Shown here: one piece after another, positions 5,322 through 5,458 of the stretch
How positions within the stretch are numbered: position 1 is the stretch's first letter
Layout: each line of letters begins with the position of its first letter
The notes under the pieces: model-generated
Told to the model about the DNA's origin: nothing
Databases searched by the model: none
The model's input: the letters and a program-made list of their open reading frames with translations, nothing else
From: Pseudomonadota bacterium
Lineage (GTDB): Bacteria; Pseudomonadota; Gammaproteobacteria; Xanthomonadales; Xanthomonadaceae
DNA length: 5,458 nucleotides
Direction of reading: 5' to 3'
NCBI GenBank assembly: GCA_023386795.1
Contig: JAEWJB010000112.1
Location: forward strand, 1-5,458
Translations under genes and position numbers: made by a program

Positions 5322-5337
5322 GGTGGGCATGCCCGCC
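5322..5337. repeat. Short dyad in the intergenic gap
   Basis: GGTGGGC and GCCCGCC surround the centre AT; GGGCATGCCC (5325-5334) is a perfect palindrome. As RNA it could form a 6-bp stem with a CAUG loop, including one U-G pair. No T run follows. It may be part of the control region of the gene starting at 5398, or a composition effect in GC-rich DNA. Confidence 0.25.
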
Positions 5338-5355
5338 TAGCCTTGGCCTGGTTCC

Positions 5356-5370
5356 GCACGCGCTGCGTGC
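5356..5370. repeat. Short perfect inverted repeat upstream of the last gene
   Basis: GCACGC and GCGTGC are exact reverse complements around GCT. The repeat lies 28-42 bases upstream of the ATG at 5398, a plausible operator position for that gene. No clear promoter boxes are seen beside it. Short GC-rich repeats of this size arise by chance, so support is weak. Confidence 0.25.
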
Positions 5371-5397
5371 GTCTTCATCGTGACCAGGAGGTGGGTG

Positions 5398-5458
5398 ATG
5401 TCTACACGGGTACAGGCGGGAACCGCGGGGGGCCCCCCCCCCCCCCCCCCCCCCCCCC
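5398..5458 (+). CDS. Start of an unidentified gene, cut by the poly-C end
   Basis: ATG at 5398 is preceded by a near-ideal AGGAGG (5386-5391) with six bases between, a far better ribosome site than most in this window. The readable codons give MSTRVQAGTAGG; after that only proline codons from the C run follow, and these should not be trusted. The first residues do not identify a family. It lies 127 bases after the GlxA-type regulator on the same strand, so it could be a target gene of that regulator, but nothing in the sequence shows this. Confidence 0.5.
   Translation, partial: MSTRVQAGTAGGPPPPPPPP
5433..5458. other. 26-base poly-C run, probable artefact at contig end
   Basis: The final 26 bases are all C, directly preceded by six G (5427-5432). 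Nothing else in the window has a homopolymer longer than eight. A terminal pure run of this kind is typical of poly-G read tails assembled in reverse complement, or of an unresolved contig end. Confidence 0.75.

Noticed and set aside
1..5458. Search for CRISPR repeats, tRNA, rRNA, insertion-sequence ends or long direct repeats
   Set aside because: None was seen by reading both strands. Genes fill most of the window and the gaps hold only short dyads.

Overview
The window looks like chromosomal DNA of a GC-rich gammaproteobacterium, most likely from the Xanthomonadaceae/Lysobacteraceae. The reasons are the strong G/C bias at third codon positions and an IspG whose N-terminus and extended C-terminal region look like the xanthomonad form. 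This placement rests on recall of protein families, not on a search. I see no rRNA, tRNA, CRISPR array, insertion sequence or phage gene. The last 26 bases are a pure C run that looks like a sequencing or assembly artefact at a contig end.

Layout: (1) Bases 91-1982, minus strand: a two-component pair in the order kinase then regulator. The kinase is a six-helix membrane histidine kinase of the RegB/PrrB/ActS redox-sensing family, with the quinone-site heptapeptide GGIANPF and a cysteine placed like the family's redox cysteine. The regulator is a RegA/PrrA/ActR-type protein with a receiver domain and a Fis-type helix-turn-helix. (2) Bases 1983-2115: a short divergent control region holding a 17-bp imperfect dyad and a -10-like element that nearly abuts the next gene. 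(3) Bases 2116-4063, plus strand: ispG (an iron-sulfur enzyme of the MEP isoprenoid pathway), overlapped by 20 bases by a membrane PAP2-family phosphatase. (4) Bases 4064-4283: a 220-bp gap with a perfect 8+8 bp inverted repeat just downstream of a TTGACC box. (5) Bases 4284-5270, plus strand: a GlxA-family regulator (DJ-1/PfpI-like domain plus AraC-type DNA-binding domain), followed by a 12-bp-stem hairpin. (6) Bases 5398-5458: the first codons of another gene with a strong ribosome binding site, cut off by the poly-C run.

How the genes may work together: the redox-sensing pair is divergent from, and shares a 133-bp control region with, an oxygen-sensitive [4Fe-4S] enzyme that uses reducing equivalents. 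Redox control of ispG by the adjacent RegA-type regulator is therefore a reasonable hypothesis, but the sequence does not prove it. The ispG-phosphatase overlap suggests translational coupling of an isoprenoid-precursor enzyme with a phosphatase whose family includes polyprenyl-diphosphate recyclers. The GlxA-like regulator appears to be a separate transcription unit. I found no clear new multi-gene system. The points most worth a second look are the dense divergent control region, the apparently leaderless ispG start, the acidic linker in the regulator, the dyad upstream of the GlxA-type gene, and the missing histidine in that regulator's DJ-1-like domain.
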